Shown: positions 17,802-26,361, counted from the first letter of the stretch. The stretch: 64,000 nt of DNA from Longimicrobiaceae bacterium (GCA_030447645.1 JAUJOM010000003.1:74805-138804); one strand, 5' to 3'. Numbers and translations: made by a program. Notes: generated by a model from the letters alone, not told the origin.

Positions 17802-18437
17802 GACCGTGGGAGGACTGGCTACGGTGCCGCGCTCTACAAGGCCATCGTCTACGGCGGCCAGGAGGTGGACGACGTCCTGAGTGCCTACGATTACCTGAAG
17901 ACGCTGCCCTACGTGGACCCGGAGCGCGTTGGCGTCATGGGGTGGAGCCATGGCGGCTTCATCGCCGCCCACCTGCTTTTCCGCGGAGCGACACCCTTCG
18001 GGTCAGGCGCGGCCATCGTGCCGGTGACCAACCTGATCTTCCGACTGTCGTACAAAGGCCCCGGCTATCAGCGCAGCTTTTCGACACAGGCAGGGCTACG
18101 CGGCCTCCCATTCGAGAAGCGCGAAGAGTACGTCCTGCGGTCGCCCTACTATCATGTAGACAGCCTGCGCGTACCGATCCTGGTGCACGTGGCGAGCAAC
18201 GACACGGATGTGAACTTCGAGGAAGCGAGTCCGCTCATCGACGCGCTGATCGCCCGGAAGCCGCAGCTGGCGGAAACCAAGATCTACTGGAACCCGACAC
18301 CCGGCCCCTTTAGCGGCGGGCACAGCTTCAGCCGCCGTGTCAACCGTGAAACGCTGGAGCGTGACGACTCGCCGGAACAGATCGACTCCTGGAACCGCAC
18401 CTGGGCCTTCTTTGAGCGTACGCTGCGGCGTCCCTGA
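17802..18437 (+). pseudogene. Prolyl-oligopeptidase-type (S9) peptidase, catalytic-domain fragment
   Basis: About 210 codons of the C-terminal alpha/beta-hydrolase domain of an S9 serine peptidase: RGRTGYGAALYKAIVYGG, EVDDVLSAYDYL, the nucleophile elbow GWSHGG, the acid-bearing loop ASNDTDVNFEEA and the His segment SGGHSF. The family normally has 600-800 residues with an N-terminal beta-propeller; here everything upstream of RGRTGYG is missing and replaced by decayed sequence, so no start codon can be trusted. All three triad positions remain, so a truncated active product cannot be fully excluded. Confidence 0.72.
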
Positions 18438-18463
18438 ACCATCCTCCAATTTCTCGCCTCTTA

Positions 18464-19300
18464 ATGGCATCTCACGGCCGTATAGTCATCACCGGGGCAT
18501 CCACTGGGATCGGTGAGGCATGCGCTCTTTGCCTGGATGCACTCGGGTTCCGTGTTTTCGCTGGGGTGCGCAATCCGGCGGATAGCGAAAGGCTGAGCAG
18601 GGCCGCATCCGATCGGCTTGTACCTGTACAGCTGGACGTCACCGACGCCCAGTCCGTGCGGTCGGCGGCGGCAAAGGTTGCCTGCGCTCTGGGAGATGCG
18701 CCGCTGAACGGCCTGGTGAACAACGCGGGCATCGCGGTCGCCAGCCCGCTGGAGTTCGTCCCGCTGGACGCGCTACGCCGTCAGTTCGAGGTGAACGTGG
18801 TTGGGCAGGTGGCGGTTACACAGGCATTTCTCCCCTCGCTTCGGCGTGGCCGTGGCAGGATCGTCAACATGGGTTCGGTTTCCGGGCGTTTCGCGAGCCC
18901 GTTCCTGGGACCCTACAGCGCCTCCAAGTTCGCGCTGGAGGCACTCAGCGACTCACTCCGGTTGGAGCTGCGCCCCTGGGGTATTCACGTCAGTATCGTG
19001 GAACCCGGTGTGATCGCCACACCGATCTGGCGGAAGTCGCTGCTGGCCGCCGAAGATCTCCTCGCGGAAATGCCCGAGGAGGCGCATACCCTTTACGGGC
19101 GAGCCATCGAGGCTATCCGGCGCCGCGTTGACAACATTGGGGGCATTCCCGCGGAGCGGGTCGCCCGGGTGGTGGCTCATGCCCTGACCGCACGACGCCC
19201 CAGACCCCGGTACATCGTAGGTCGTGATGCCCGCGTGGCCGTCGCGCTCTCCTACTTCCCGACGCACGTGCGTGATTGGCTCGTAGCGAAGCGTATCTGA
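18464..19300 (+). CDS. Short-chain dehydrogenase/reductase
   Basis: 278 residues with the classical SDR pattern: NAD(P)-binding TGASTGIG near residues 10-17, NNAGIA, catalytic Ser in MGSVSGR, and Y151-S-A-S-K155. The loop VRNPAD after beta-2 has basic residues that would favour NADPH. After the core comes EPGVIATPIW and a C-terminal extension, the form seen in SDRs acting on hydrophobic substrates such as retinol or steroids. The substrate cannot be told from sequence. Stands alone, on the same strand as its neighbours. Confidence 0.88.
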   Translation: MASHGRIVITGASTGIGEACALCLDALGFRVFAGVRNPADSERLSRAASDRLVPVQLDVTDAQSVRSAAAKVACALGDAPLNGLVNNAGIAVASPLEFVPLDALRRQFEVNVVGQVAVTQAFLPSLRRGRGRIVNMGSVSGRFASPFLGPYSASKFALEALSDSLRLELRPWGIHVSIVEPGVIATPIWRKSLLAAEDLLAEMPEEAHTLYGRAIEAIRRRVDNIGGIPAERVARVVAHALTARRPRPRYIVGRDARVAVALSYFPTHVRDWLVAKRI

Positions 19301-19387
19301 GCATCGTTGCCGGTGCTCACCGGCACATCAGTTGCTCCAGGAAGGCTGGCCGAACATTCTACCGAACACAGGTGATAGGTAAAACCG

Positions 19388-19717
19388 ATGAAGCAGCTCA
19401 ATACCTCTCAAGAAGTCGATTCCGCCATTTCCGGCGAAACAGCAATCCTGTACAAGCACAGCACGCGCTGCCCTATCAGCGCTGCGGCACACAAGGAGAT
19501 GGAGCAGTTCCTCGAGCGAAATCCCGACGCCCCGTTTTACATGGTCGACGTAAATGATTCCGCGGACGTGTCTGGCTACATCGAACAGACAACCGGAATC
19601 GAGCACCAGTCGCCGCAGCTGATCTTGTTCCGCAATGGCATACCGAAATGGAACACGGCGCGCTTCGACATCTCGGCGGAAGCGCTGGAAGAGCAGCTCA
19701 GTGCCGGAGCGAGCTGA
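19388..19717 (+). CDS. ytxJ: Monothiol bacilliredoxin, YtxJ/BrxC family
   Basis: 109 residues with a thioredoxin fold and the family motif HSTRCPIS (Cys28), plus EHQSPQLILFRNG, which contains the cis-Pro loop. YtxJ (BrxC) removes bacillithiol from oxidised protein thiols in Firmicutes and related phyla; its presence suggests that this organism makes bacillithiol or a similar thiol. No bacillithiol synthesis gene is in the window. The family usually has TCPIS; here the residue before Cys is Arg. The stop lies just before the tail of the converging glycosyltransferase remnant. Confidence 0.85.
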   Translation: MKQLNTSQEVDSAISGETAILYKHSTRCPISAAAHKEMEQFLERNPDAPFYMVDVNDSADVSGYIEQTTGIEHQSPQLILFRNGIPKWNTARFDISAEALEEQLSAGAS

Positions 19718-19724
19718 GGCTGGA

Positions 19725-20188
19725 CTACGCTGCGCGGGGAGTCGCACCCAGCGCGGCGCGCACTCCCCGCGCGGCGGCGGTGAGTAGTCGCTGCGGACTT
19801 TCCCGCGCGAGGAGCAGCGCGCTGCGCAGTGCCCGGTTCCACTCCCCAGCTCGCACCCTATCCTCGACGTTTTCGCGCAAGCAGTCGCGAAAAATCTCGG
19901 TTAGCTGCGTGAGCCCGCGGTGGAACGGCCGCGACTGGCGCGGATGCCGGTGTTACGAGCTACCGCCGACCCTGCGTTGGCCTGCCGTAATGTTGTGGTC
20001 TCCGCATGGCGGGTAGTGATCGAGCTGATTTCGAGTGGAGAGCCGTCATCCACCACGATGATCTCGCAGTCGCGGCACGTTTGTGCCGCGACTGTGTGCA
20101 GCGTTTCGTCCAACAGCTCAAGCTGCCGCGGCGAATTGGCGTAGCAGGGAATGATGATGGATACGAGCGGTGCCGTTTCGTCGGGCAT
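19725..20188 (-). pseudogene. Family 2 glycosyltransferase with large internal deletion
   Basis: From ATG 20188 the product begins as a GT2 enzyme: PLVSIIIPCYANSPRQ, EIIVVDDGSP and ANAGSAVARNTGI, the nucleotide-sugar binding half. After about 85 codons the frame runs into a stop. In another frame the C-terminal part of such an enzyme continues (HRGLTQLTEIFRDCL, ALRSALLLARESPQR) to a TAG at 19725-19727. The catalytic middle, about 100 residues with the DxD motif, is gone, so the gene is dead. Joining of the two ends out of frame points to a deletion rather than a single base error. Confidence 0.78.
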
Positions 20189-20274
20189 GGTGGCTTTGGT
20201 GGTGTGACATGCACCCATCCAATTGCGGAGGAGCAGCACCGTTCGTATGCACAGGCCGGACCGAGTCCACCAAG

Positions 20275-20493
20275 CTACTTGCCGCGCCCGGTCTTCTCCT
20301 GAAGTTCGTCGATCTTCTTCGAGGCGTCCGCCTTGGTGAGATCATCCGTGATTTCTTCGCCCGCCTCGTCGGCTAGCGTGTGCAGATACGACTTTTGGGC
20401 ACCGGTCATCGGCTCATCACCCGTGGTCCACTGATCCGGATCCTTGATGGTATTACCCTGCTCGGCGTCCTGCTGTGTGCGCTTGTCTGTCAT
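20275..20493 (-). CDS. DUF3072 family protein
   Basis: 72 residues with the DUF3072 core NTIKDPDQWTTGDEPMTGAQ followed by SYLHTLADEAGEE and a Lys/Asp-rich tail ending TGRGK. Small, hydrophilic and probably cytosolic; role unknown. It stands alone between the glycosyltransferase remnant and a divergent small gene; the 190 bases upstream hold a short tandem repeat of GCCGAATAAA (around 20560-20585). Confidence 0.8.
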   Translation of the reverse strand: MTDKRTQQDAEQGNTIKDPDQWTTGDEPMTGAQKSYLHTLADEAGEEITDDLTKADASKKIDELQEKTGRGK

Positions 20494-20681
20494 CAGATCC
20501 TCGATTTTTGGAGTTCCGTGCGGCCGGAATACGCGACCCGTACATTGTCCAGCAGGAAGTATGCCGAATAAAAGCCGAATAAAGGGCTAAAGAGCCTGTT
20601 CACTGCTTCAGCGGCTCAGTCAATGCAGAGGGTGCTCCGACCACAGGTAGCACCGCCACTCAGTTGCGCGAGGCTGAGGCT

Positions 20682-21092
20682 ATGCAAGGCCGTTTTGAAT
20701 TCGAAGGCTCCGAGGTATTTGCACTCCTGGAGGAGTCCCATGCTGCCCGGGAGCGGCTGCTGACCGAGGCGCAGCGCTACGTCGCAGCCGGTATCAATCT
20801 CCACGCACAAGACGACACCTGGGACGAGGACCCCGACCACCCGGAAACCGGTGCTCCACCTGGATTGTGGCTGATGAACGACTGCGGGGTCTATCTCCAG
20901 AGCAATGCCAAGCAGCGCAAAGATGCCCGGGTCGCGTACGCCCGCGGCTACCGTGCCGATGTTCAGGTAGGAGATGAGCCATGCTGCGAATTCATCGACG
21001 CGACTCCCCTGCAGCAGCTTCGCCCGGACGATGCACTGGTGATTACCGCCAGCGAAGACAAGCTCAGACTGTCGCTCATCCGCCAGCCGTAG
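20682..21092 (+). CDS. Hypothetical protein, DUF3085-like
   Basis: 136 residues from ATG 20682; a TTG 18 bases earlier is in frame. Features: an N-terminal helix (EVFALLEESHAARERLLTEAQ), an acidic DDTWDEDPDHPE segment, then LWLMNDCGVYLQSN and a C-terminal strand region. The LW(L)-x-(N/D)DxGVYLxSN pattern recalls DUF3085 proteins, which are common on plasmids and other mobile DNA. Function unknown; the family call is tentative. Confidence 0.55.
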   Translation: MQGRFEFEGSEVFALLEESHAARERLLTEAQRYVAAGINLHAQDDTWDEDPDHPETGAPPGLWLMNDCGVYLQSNAKQRKDARVAYARGYRADVQVGDEPCCEFIDATPLQQLRPDDALVITASEDKLRLSLIRQP

Positions 21093-21124
21093 TCAGCGCA
21101 TGAAGCTGGCCTTCTTTCGTCCCG

Positions 21125-21223
21125 GCGCTCGCCCTCGTGGACGGCGAGCGCGTACGCTTCCGGCTAATCGGACGCATCATTACCCCGGCGAACGCCCAGC
21201 ACCTCCTGGATCAGTTCACCTAG
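21125..21223 (+). pseudogene. Short remnant resembling the C-terminus of a thioredoxin-fold protein
   Basis: A 32-codon stretch (ALALVDGERVRFRLIGRIITPA, then NAQHLLDQFT and a stop) reads like the end of a larger protein, but no start or upstream domain is present. The match to a thioredoxin-type tail is weak and only suggestive. Confidence 0.25.
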
Positions 21224-21233
21224 TCCCGCCCGA

Positions 21234-21485
21234 TCAGGGGTGAGCGCCCTGGTGCGCCGTATCACCCGGCGTGGGAGGCGCGGCGGTCGCATCCGTCCCC
21301 ACCGTGCCTACATCCGTCCCGATGGGAGCCGGAGAGGCGGGGTTGGTGATCGCTGCGGGCGGTGCGTCGCCTGCTGGTGAAGCGGTGGTGCTTTCCCTTG
21401 CCTGCTCCTGCTGCTCCTCCTGGTTTCCACCACAGGCGGCGAGTCCGGCCAGCGCGGCGATGGCAAAGATGAGGTTCTTCGGCAT
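21234..21485 (-). CDS. Small Ala/Pro/Thr-rich lipoprotein
   Basis: 83 residues from ATG 21485, which has AGGAGA at a good distance upstream (complement of 21491-21496). A short signal (MPKNLIFAIAALAGL) ends in the lipobox LAAC with Cys at about residue 18, then a Gln/Glu-rich linker and a long low-complexity Ala/Pro/Thr/Gly tail, as in surface-exposed or spacer lipoproteins. No domain. Divergent from the PPK2 gene, with 124 bases between their starts. Confidence 0.7.
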   Translation of the reverse strand: MPKNLIFAIAALAGLAACGGNQEEQQEQARESTTASPAGDAPPAAITNPASPAPIGTDVGTVGTDATAAPPTPGDTAHQGAHP

Positions 21486-21609
21486 GATGATCTCCTGTTG
21501 CTCAAGGTGGCTGCAAACGGTATGAGGGCAACGGGCGTGCCGGAGCATGGTGCATCGTTTGCGTCGTGGAGCTGAGCAGGTTGCGACTCAAGCGCATCAG
21601 GGGTGATCA

Positions 21610-22467
21610 ATGAAGTATGGACAATTCCTCCGCGAGCCGGGTGAGAAGGTACAGCTAGAGCAGCTTGATCCGAGTACGAGCGGGGAGTTCGGCAGCGAGC
21701 ATGCAGCCGAGGCGAGCGTGCGCGAAGACACTGCGAGCCTGCTCCGCTACCAGGACATGCTCATGGCGCATGAAACTCATGGCCTGCTCGTCCTATTCCA
21801 GGGGATGGACACCTCGGGAAAGGACGAGGCGATCCGGGATGTCCTGGCGAAGCTGGATCCCCGCGGGTGTGAGTTCAAGCAGTTCAAGGCGCTGACCGAG
21901 AAGGAGATCAGACACGACTACCTGTGGCGGGCGGTGGGCGCCCTGCCGGCGCGAGGCCAGATCGGCATCTTCAACCGCTCGTACTACGAGCATGTGGTGG
22001 TGGAACGGGTGCATCCGGAGCGGCTGGATCAGCATCGGCTCCCTGATTACGCCAGAAAAGGTATCTGGGAAAAGCGGTTCCAGCACATCAACAACTTCGA
22101 GCAGTACCTGGTGGAGAACGGTATCCACATCCTCAAATTCTTTTTGCACATCTCGCCGGAGGAGCAGCGCCGGCGGCTTCTGGAGCGGATCGAGCGCCCC
22201 GAAACGAGCTGGCGCTTTTCACAGGACGACGTCGAGGAGCGCGGCTACTGGCAGGAATACATGGCCGCGTACAGCGAGGCGCTGACACACACCAATACGG
22301 AATACGCCCCCTGGTACGTCATTCCCGCGGATCGGCGCTGGTTCGCGTGCGCGGTCGTGGCATCGGTGATTGCGACAAAGCTCAAATCCCTGCACTCCGA
22401 GTATCCGAGGCCGGACCCGGAGCAGAGCGAGCAGCTAGCACGAGCCCGGGAGATCCTGGAGCAATAA
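21610..22467 (+). CDS. ppk2: Polyphosphate kinase 2 family protein
   Basis: 285 residues. PPK2 enzymes use polyphosphate to phosphorylate nucleotides. Visible: Walker A-like GMDTSGKDEAI, a lid-region FNRSYYEHVVVERVHPE, FFLHISPEEQRRRL and DRRWFACAVVAS near the end. The single-domain length and motif order fit classes I/III (NDP or NMP kinases). GMDTSGKD differs from the more common GMDAAGKD, which is tolerated in the family. Stands alone. An IS701-like remnant lies right after its stop. Confidence 0.9.
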   Translation: MKYGQFLREPGEKVQLEQLDPSTSGEFGSEHAAEASVREDTASLLRYQDMLMAHETHGLLVLFQGMDTSGKDEAIRDVLAKLDPRGCEFKQFKALTEKEIRHDYLWRAVGALPARGQIGIFNRSYYEHVVVERVHPERLDQHRLPDYARKGIWEKRFQHINNFEQYLVENGIHILKFFLHISPEEQRRRLLERIERPETSWRFSQDDVEERGYWQEYMAAYSEALTHTNTEYAPWYVIPADRRWFACAVVASVIATKLKSLHSEYPRPDPEQSEQLARAREILEQ

Positions 22468-22472
22468 CCGCC

Positions 22473-22560
22473 CCGGCGAGTGCGTTCCCTGCTTGACCAG
22501 CGCCGTGTCGTCGATGATCAGCACGGCCCGGGGGCCACCCACGACGACTCGGCTGGCCAT
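22473..22560 (-). mobile_element. IS701-family transposase remnant
   Basis: On the minus strand one frame reads MASRVVVGGPRAVLIIDDTA, then LVKQGTHSPGR, matching the first catalytic-Asp block of IS701/IS4-like DDE transposases (LI(V/I)DDT-x-x-x-K-x-G-T-x-S-x-G). Only about 29 codons survive, with no start, no end and no visible terminal repeats. It is a scar of an old insertion between ppk2 and the VOC gene. Confidence 0.65.
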
Positions 22561-22585
22561 CGGCGCCGCACTGACCAAGCCGTAC

Positions 22586-22987
22586 CTACACTGATGACGG
22601 TTCACGAGGTACTTCGCTCATCAGCGCCAGGGTATTCTTGCTAGGATCATGAAAGAACGTCATCCACAGGTCGTGATCTGGCATCGGAGCCACCAGGTGC
22701 GGCTCGTCGATGAACTGAACACCACGCGCTGACAGGCTGCCGAACGCCTCCCGGATGTTCGGGACCTTGTAGTAGAGCACGGAGCCGGGGTGATCGAACT
22801 CCGACGTTTCGGGAAGTGAAAGCATCAGCCGAACGCCGCCACAGTCGAAGAACGCCATCTTCGGGACCTGGAACAAGAACCGCATTCCAAGTGAGTCCCT
22901 GTAGAACGCTACGGCTTTTTCAACCTCATGAACGGTGACGGAGATCTGACCGATCTGCTGAAGTCCGAAGCTGGCTGCGGTCTGCAT
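22586..22987 (-). CDS. VOC-family (glyoxalase/dioxygenase fold) protein
   Basis: 133 residues from ATG 22987, chosen because GGAGG lies 5-9 bases upstream (complement of 22992-22996). The VOC fold is seen in IGQISVTVHEVEKAVAFYRDSLG, FFDCGGVRLML and DLWMTFFHDPSKNTLALM. Metal-binding His/Glu are not all obvious, so it may bind or modify a small hydrophobic or electrophilic compound rather than be a glyoxalase. Divergent from a MarR regulator only 56 bases away, which probably controls it. Confidence 0.85.
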   Translation of the reverse strand: MQTAASFGLQQIGQISVTVHEVEKAVAFYRDSLGMRFLFQVPKMAFFDCGGVRLMLSLPETSEFDHPGSVLYYKVPNIREAFGSLSARGVQFIDEPHLVAPMPDHDLWMTFFHDPSKNTLALMSEVPREPSSV

Positions 22988-23019
22988 GGTGCCTCCCAGA
23001 TTGCAGTGGCGGAATTTGA

Positions 23020-23032
23020 TTAGCGTTGCTAA
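23020..23032. promoter_or_regulatory. Candidate MarR operator (TTAGC-n3-GCTAA)
   Basis: A perfect 5-3-5 inverted repeat, TTAGCgttGCTAA, lies midway in the 56-base gap between the divergent VOC and MarR starts. MarR dimers bind such short AT-bordered palindromes, so it is the obvious candidate for shared auto- and cross-regulation. Confidence 0.55.
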
Positions 23033-23043
23033 ATAACCTCTGA

Positions 23044-23502
23044 ATGAACGAATCGCGTGATGCAAGGGTACCCGATAAACGCCCTGCGGAAGTTGCTGAT
23101 CGTCTTCATTCCGCGGCGATACACCTGCTCCGTTCATTGCGGAGGCAGGACGATGCCATCGGGATTACCGCACCTCGTCTTTCCGCACTTTCTGTTGTCG
23201 TGTTTGCCGGACCGTTGACGCTGGGTGAGCTTGCCGCCGCCGAGCAGGTGCGCCCCCCGACCATGAGCCGCCTGGTGTCCAGCCTGGAGGCAGAGGGGCT
23301 CGTCGTGCGGGTGGGAGACACCGAGGACCGGCGCGTAGTGCGGGTGCGCGCGACGCCAGCGGGCGTGCGGATGCTGGAAGCGGGACGGGGGCGGAGGATC
23401 GCCTCCCTGGCGAAGCGGCTGCGTCGTCTGGACCCACATGAGGTGGCAATCCTGGAGCAGGCTGCCACGATTGTGGAGAAGGTTGTCAAGGACCCCGAAT
23501 AA
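23044..23502 (+). CDS. MarR-family transcriptional regulator
   Basis: 152 residues. Winged helix-turn-helix: LTLGELAAAEQVRPPTMSRLVSSL (recognition helix) then VVRVGDTEDRRVVRVRATPAG (wing), flanked by N- and C-terminal dimerisation helices. MarR proteins usually repress until a phenolic or oxidising ligand binds. Divergent from the VOC gene, with an inverted repeat in the gap. Its stop lies 7 bases before the M16 peptidase start, so it may also sit at the head of that gene's transcript. Confidence 0.9.
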   Translation: MNESRDARVPDKRPAEVADRLHSAAIHLLRSLRRQDDAIGITAPRLSALSVVVFAGPLTLGELAAAEQVRPPTMSRLVSSLEAEGLVVRVGDTEDRRVVRVRATPAGVRMLEAGRGRRIASLAKRLRRLDPHEVAILEQAATIVEKVVKDPE

Positions 23503-23509
23503 GGATCGG

Positions 23510-26347
23510 ATGCGTGTGAGTCGCCGCCTTTTATGCGTTATGCTGCTGCACCTGGGGGTGCTGTTCGCTGTCGAGCCCGGGTCGGCTCAGCGGCTGAATC
23601 GACGCGTCCCGCAGGACACCACCGTCACCATTGGCAAGTTGCCCAATGGCCTGACGTACTACATTCGCCGCAATGCCGAGCCCCCGAAGCGTGCCGAGTT
23701 GCGGCTGGTGGTGAATGCCGGGTCTCTTCTGGAGGATGACGACCAGCGGGGTCTCGCCCATGTGGTGGAGCACATGGCGTTCAACGGAACCCGGCGCTTT
23801 CCCAAGAACGCGCTGGTGAACTTCCTGGAGGGCGTGGGGATGCGGTTCGGGCCGGATATCAACGCCAGCACCGACTTCGAGGAAACCATTTACACCCTCA
23901 CGCTTCCCACGGACAGCGCCGGCGTGCTGGAGACTGGCGTGCAGATCCTGGCCGACTGGGCGCACGGGATCAGCTTCGACTCGCTGGAAGTCGAGAAGGA
24001 GCGCCCGGTGGTGATTGAGGAGTGGCGGCTGGGGCAGGGGGCGGGCTCACGCATGCGGGACAAGCACCTCCCCGTGTTGTTCGGCGGGTCGCGCTACACG
24101 AACCGGCTGCCGATCGGCGATTTGAAGACGCTGGAAAGCTTCACTCCAGCCCAGCTTCGCCGGTTTTATCGGGACTGGTACCGGCCCGAGCTGATGGCCG
24201 TGGTTGCTGTGGGCGATTTCGACCCGGTGGTGGTTGAGCGGTGGATCCGAGCGGAGTTCGCAGGGATGCCCCGCTCCGCCACTGCACGCTCCCGACCCCA
24301 GTTCGGGCTTCAGGCGCACGCCGAGACGCGCTACAGCGTCGTCGCGGACCCGGAGGTTACCGGTTCGAGCGTGGCCGTCTACCAGAAGCGCCCCGCGCGC
24401 GGGGGAGGGACCTTCCGCGGCTATCGGGATGCGTTCGCGGAGTCGCTCGCGCAGCGTATGCTTTACAATCGCCTCTCCGAGCGCACCCAGAGGCCGGACG
24501 CGCCCTACCTGTCGGTCGCCGCGTCCCAGGGGCTGCTTACCCGCTCCAGGGCCGTGACGGTGCTGAGCGCGGAAGTGAGGGACAATGGGATCGAGCGCGG
24601 GCTGGAAGCCCTGCTGGCCGAGCTGCAGCGCGTCGCGCGCTGGGGATTCACCTCCACGGAGCTGGAGCGGGAAAAGCGCGAGCTGCTCCGCTGGCAGGAG
24701 CAGGTTTACGCGGAGCGGAGCAAGATTCCCTCGGGCCAGTTCGCCGCCCAGTACATCGCGCATTTTCTTTACGCCGAGCCGATCCTGGATGCCGCGGGAG
24801 AGTACGCGCTTTACCGACGGCTCATCCCCGGAATCCGCCTCGCGCAGGTGAACACGCAGGCACGGGCGCTGCTCGGCGAAGGCAACCGGGTGGTGCTGGT
24901 GGAGGTGCCCGGCACGGACAGCGTACGGCTGCCCACGGAGAGCGGCCTGCGCCGGGTGGTGGCCGCTGCCCGCAGGACACGGCTGGCCCGGTACAGTGAT
25001 CGGGTATCCAGCGGCGCCCTGGTTCGGGAGGCGCCCAGGCCGGCGCCGATCGTCGAGCGGCGCAGCGTTCCGGAGGTTGGCGTGCAGGAGTGGACGCTCG
25101 CCAACGGCGTGCGTGTGGTCCTGAAGCCGACGGACTTCCGGGAAGACGAAATCATCTTTGCCGCACACAGCCCGGGTGGAACATCGCTGGCGCCGGACTC
25201 CAACTACATCCCGGCGCTCACCGCGACCGGGGTGGTTCAGTCGGGTGGCCTCGCCGGGCTGGATGTGGTGGCGCTCTCCAAGCGGTTGGCTGGAAAGGCG
25301 GCCAGTGTAGGCACCGACATCGGGGAGTTGCATGAGGGACTCTCCGGGGTTGCCTCGCCCAGAGACATAGAAATGCTCTTCCAGCTGGTCTACCTGTACT
25401 TCACCGCACCCCGCGCGGACTCGGTCGCGTTCCTGGCCTACCAGCAGCGGGCCAAGGCGGCGCTCGCCAACCGGGGCGCGAGTCCGGAGGAGTCATTCAT
25501 GGATACCCTGCGGGTCACGCTGGCGCAGGGACATCCGCGTGCGCGCCCGCCGTCCAGCGAAATGTTCGACCGCATGGACCTGAACAAGTCGTTGGCGTTT
25601 TACCGCGACCGGTACGCGGACGCGTCGGATTTCACCTTTTACTTCGTAGGCCGCTTCGAGCCGGACTCTGTCCGCCCACTGGTGGAGCGCTACCTGGGCG
25701 GGCTCCCCTCGACCGGGCGCAAGGAAAGCTGGCGTGACGTGGGCATCCGGCCGCCGACGGGGGTCATTCGCAAGACCGTGCGCCGTGGCACGGAGCCCAA
25801 GGCACGGACACAGCTTGTCTTCACCGGGCCGATACAGTACAGTCGCGAGGAGATCGTCAGCCTGCGCGGCCTGGCGGACGTGCTGGAGATTCGGCTCCGG
25901 GAAACCCTGCGCGAAGATCTGGGTGGTACCTATGGCGTCGGTGTGCGGGCTTCCGCCTCTCGGGAGCCGCGCCCGGAGTATCGCTTCAGCATCGGCTTCG
26001 GTGCAGCTCCGGAGCGCCTGGATGAGCTCAGCCGGGAAACTCTGGCGGTGATCGACAGCGTCAAGAAGCGGGGTCCCACGGAAGCCGAGCTTGCCAAGGT
26101 GCGGGAGGCACAGCGCCGCGCCCGCGAAATCAATCTGCGGGACAACAACACGTGGCTGGGGCAGATGATGACCTTTGATCGGCACGGCTGGGACCTGCGA
26201 GGGATCATGGCGGAACCCACCACCCGGCTCGACGCGGCCATGGTCCAGCGAGCCGCGAGCCCTGAGGCAACTCTGAGGTCATTCTGCGCGACGGCACCAA
26301 GCTCCCCTCCAGCCGCACCTACGGCGGCAAGCTGCACCAGGCGTTGA
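23510..26347 (+). CDS. M16-family zinc peptidase (pitrilysin-like), altered C-terminus
   Basis: 945 residues from ATG 23510, with a signal peptide ending near EPGSAQ, so probably periplasmic. The first M16 domain has the inverted zinc motif H84-V-V-E87-H88 and the distal Glu segment; a second, inactive M16 domain follows, as in two-domain pitrilysins. The family core runs to about 26255 (LDAAMVQRAA). The last ~30 codons are unrelated because the gene's real end is replaced by out-of-frame sequence from a LytTR regulator remnant, so the final helix is missing. Activity is likely but not certain. Confidence 0.88.
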   Translation: MRVSRRLLCVMLLHLGVLFAVEPGSAQRLNRRVPQDTTVTIGKLPNGLTYYIRRNAEPPKRAELRLVVNAGSLLEDDDQRGLAHVVEHMAFNGTRRFPKNALVNFLEGVGMRFGPDINASTDFEETIYTLTLPTDSAGVLETGVQILADWAHGISFDSLEVEKERPVVIEEWRLGQGAGSRMRDKHLPVLFGGSRYTNRLPIGDLKTLESFTPAQLRRFYRDWYRPELMAVVAVGDFDPVVVERWIRAEFAGMPRSATARSRPQFGLQAHAETRYSVVADPEVTGSSVAVYQKRPARGGGTFRGYRDAFAESLAQRMLYNRLSERTQRPDAPYLSVAASQGLLTRSRAVTVLSAEVRDNGIERGLEALLAELQRVARWGFTSTELEREKRELLRWQEQVYAERSKIPSGQFAAQYIAHFLYAEPILDAAGEYALYRRLIPGIRLAQVNTQARALLGEGNRVVLVEVPGTDSVRLPTESGLRRVVAAARRTRLARYSDRVSSGALVREAPRPAPIVERRSVPEVGVQEWTLANGVRVVLKPTDFREDEIIFAAHSPGGTSLAPDSNYIPALTATGVVQSGGLAGLDVVALSKRLAGKAASVGTDIGELHEGLSGVASPRDIEMLFQLVYLYFTAPRADSVAFLAYQQRAKAALANRGASPEESFMDTLRVTLAQGHPRARPPSSEMFDRMDLNKSLAFYRDRYADASDFTFYFVGRFEPDSVRPLVERYLGGLPSTGRKESWRDVGIRPPTGVIRKTVRRGTEPKARTQLVFTGPIQYSREEIVSLRGLADVLEIRLRETLREDLGGTYGVGVRASASREPRPEYRFSIGFGAAPERLDELSRETLAVIDSVKKRGPTEAELAKVREAQRRAREINLRDNNTWLGQMMTFDRHGWDLRGIMAEPTTRLDAAMVQRAASPEATLRSFCATAPSSPPAAPTAASCTRR

Positions 26348-26361
26348 ACCTGGCCTCGTAG
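26275..26361 (+). pseudogene. LytTR DNA-binding domain, C-terminal remnant
   Basis: In the frame different from the M16 gene the bases read EVILRDGTKLPSSRTYGGKL, then HQALNLAS and a stop. This is the characteristic end of LytTR-type response regulators ((V/I)xLRDGTxLxxSRTYxxxL). It overlaps the shortened M16 3' end, so a deletion or recombination joined the two genes. Confidence 0.6.

Noticed and set aside
24047-25333. 428-codon open frame opposite the M16 gene
   Set aside because: Antisense of a conserved peptidase; no protein-like features.
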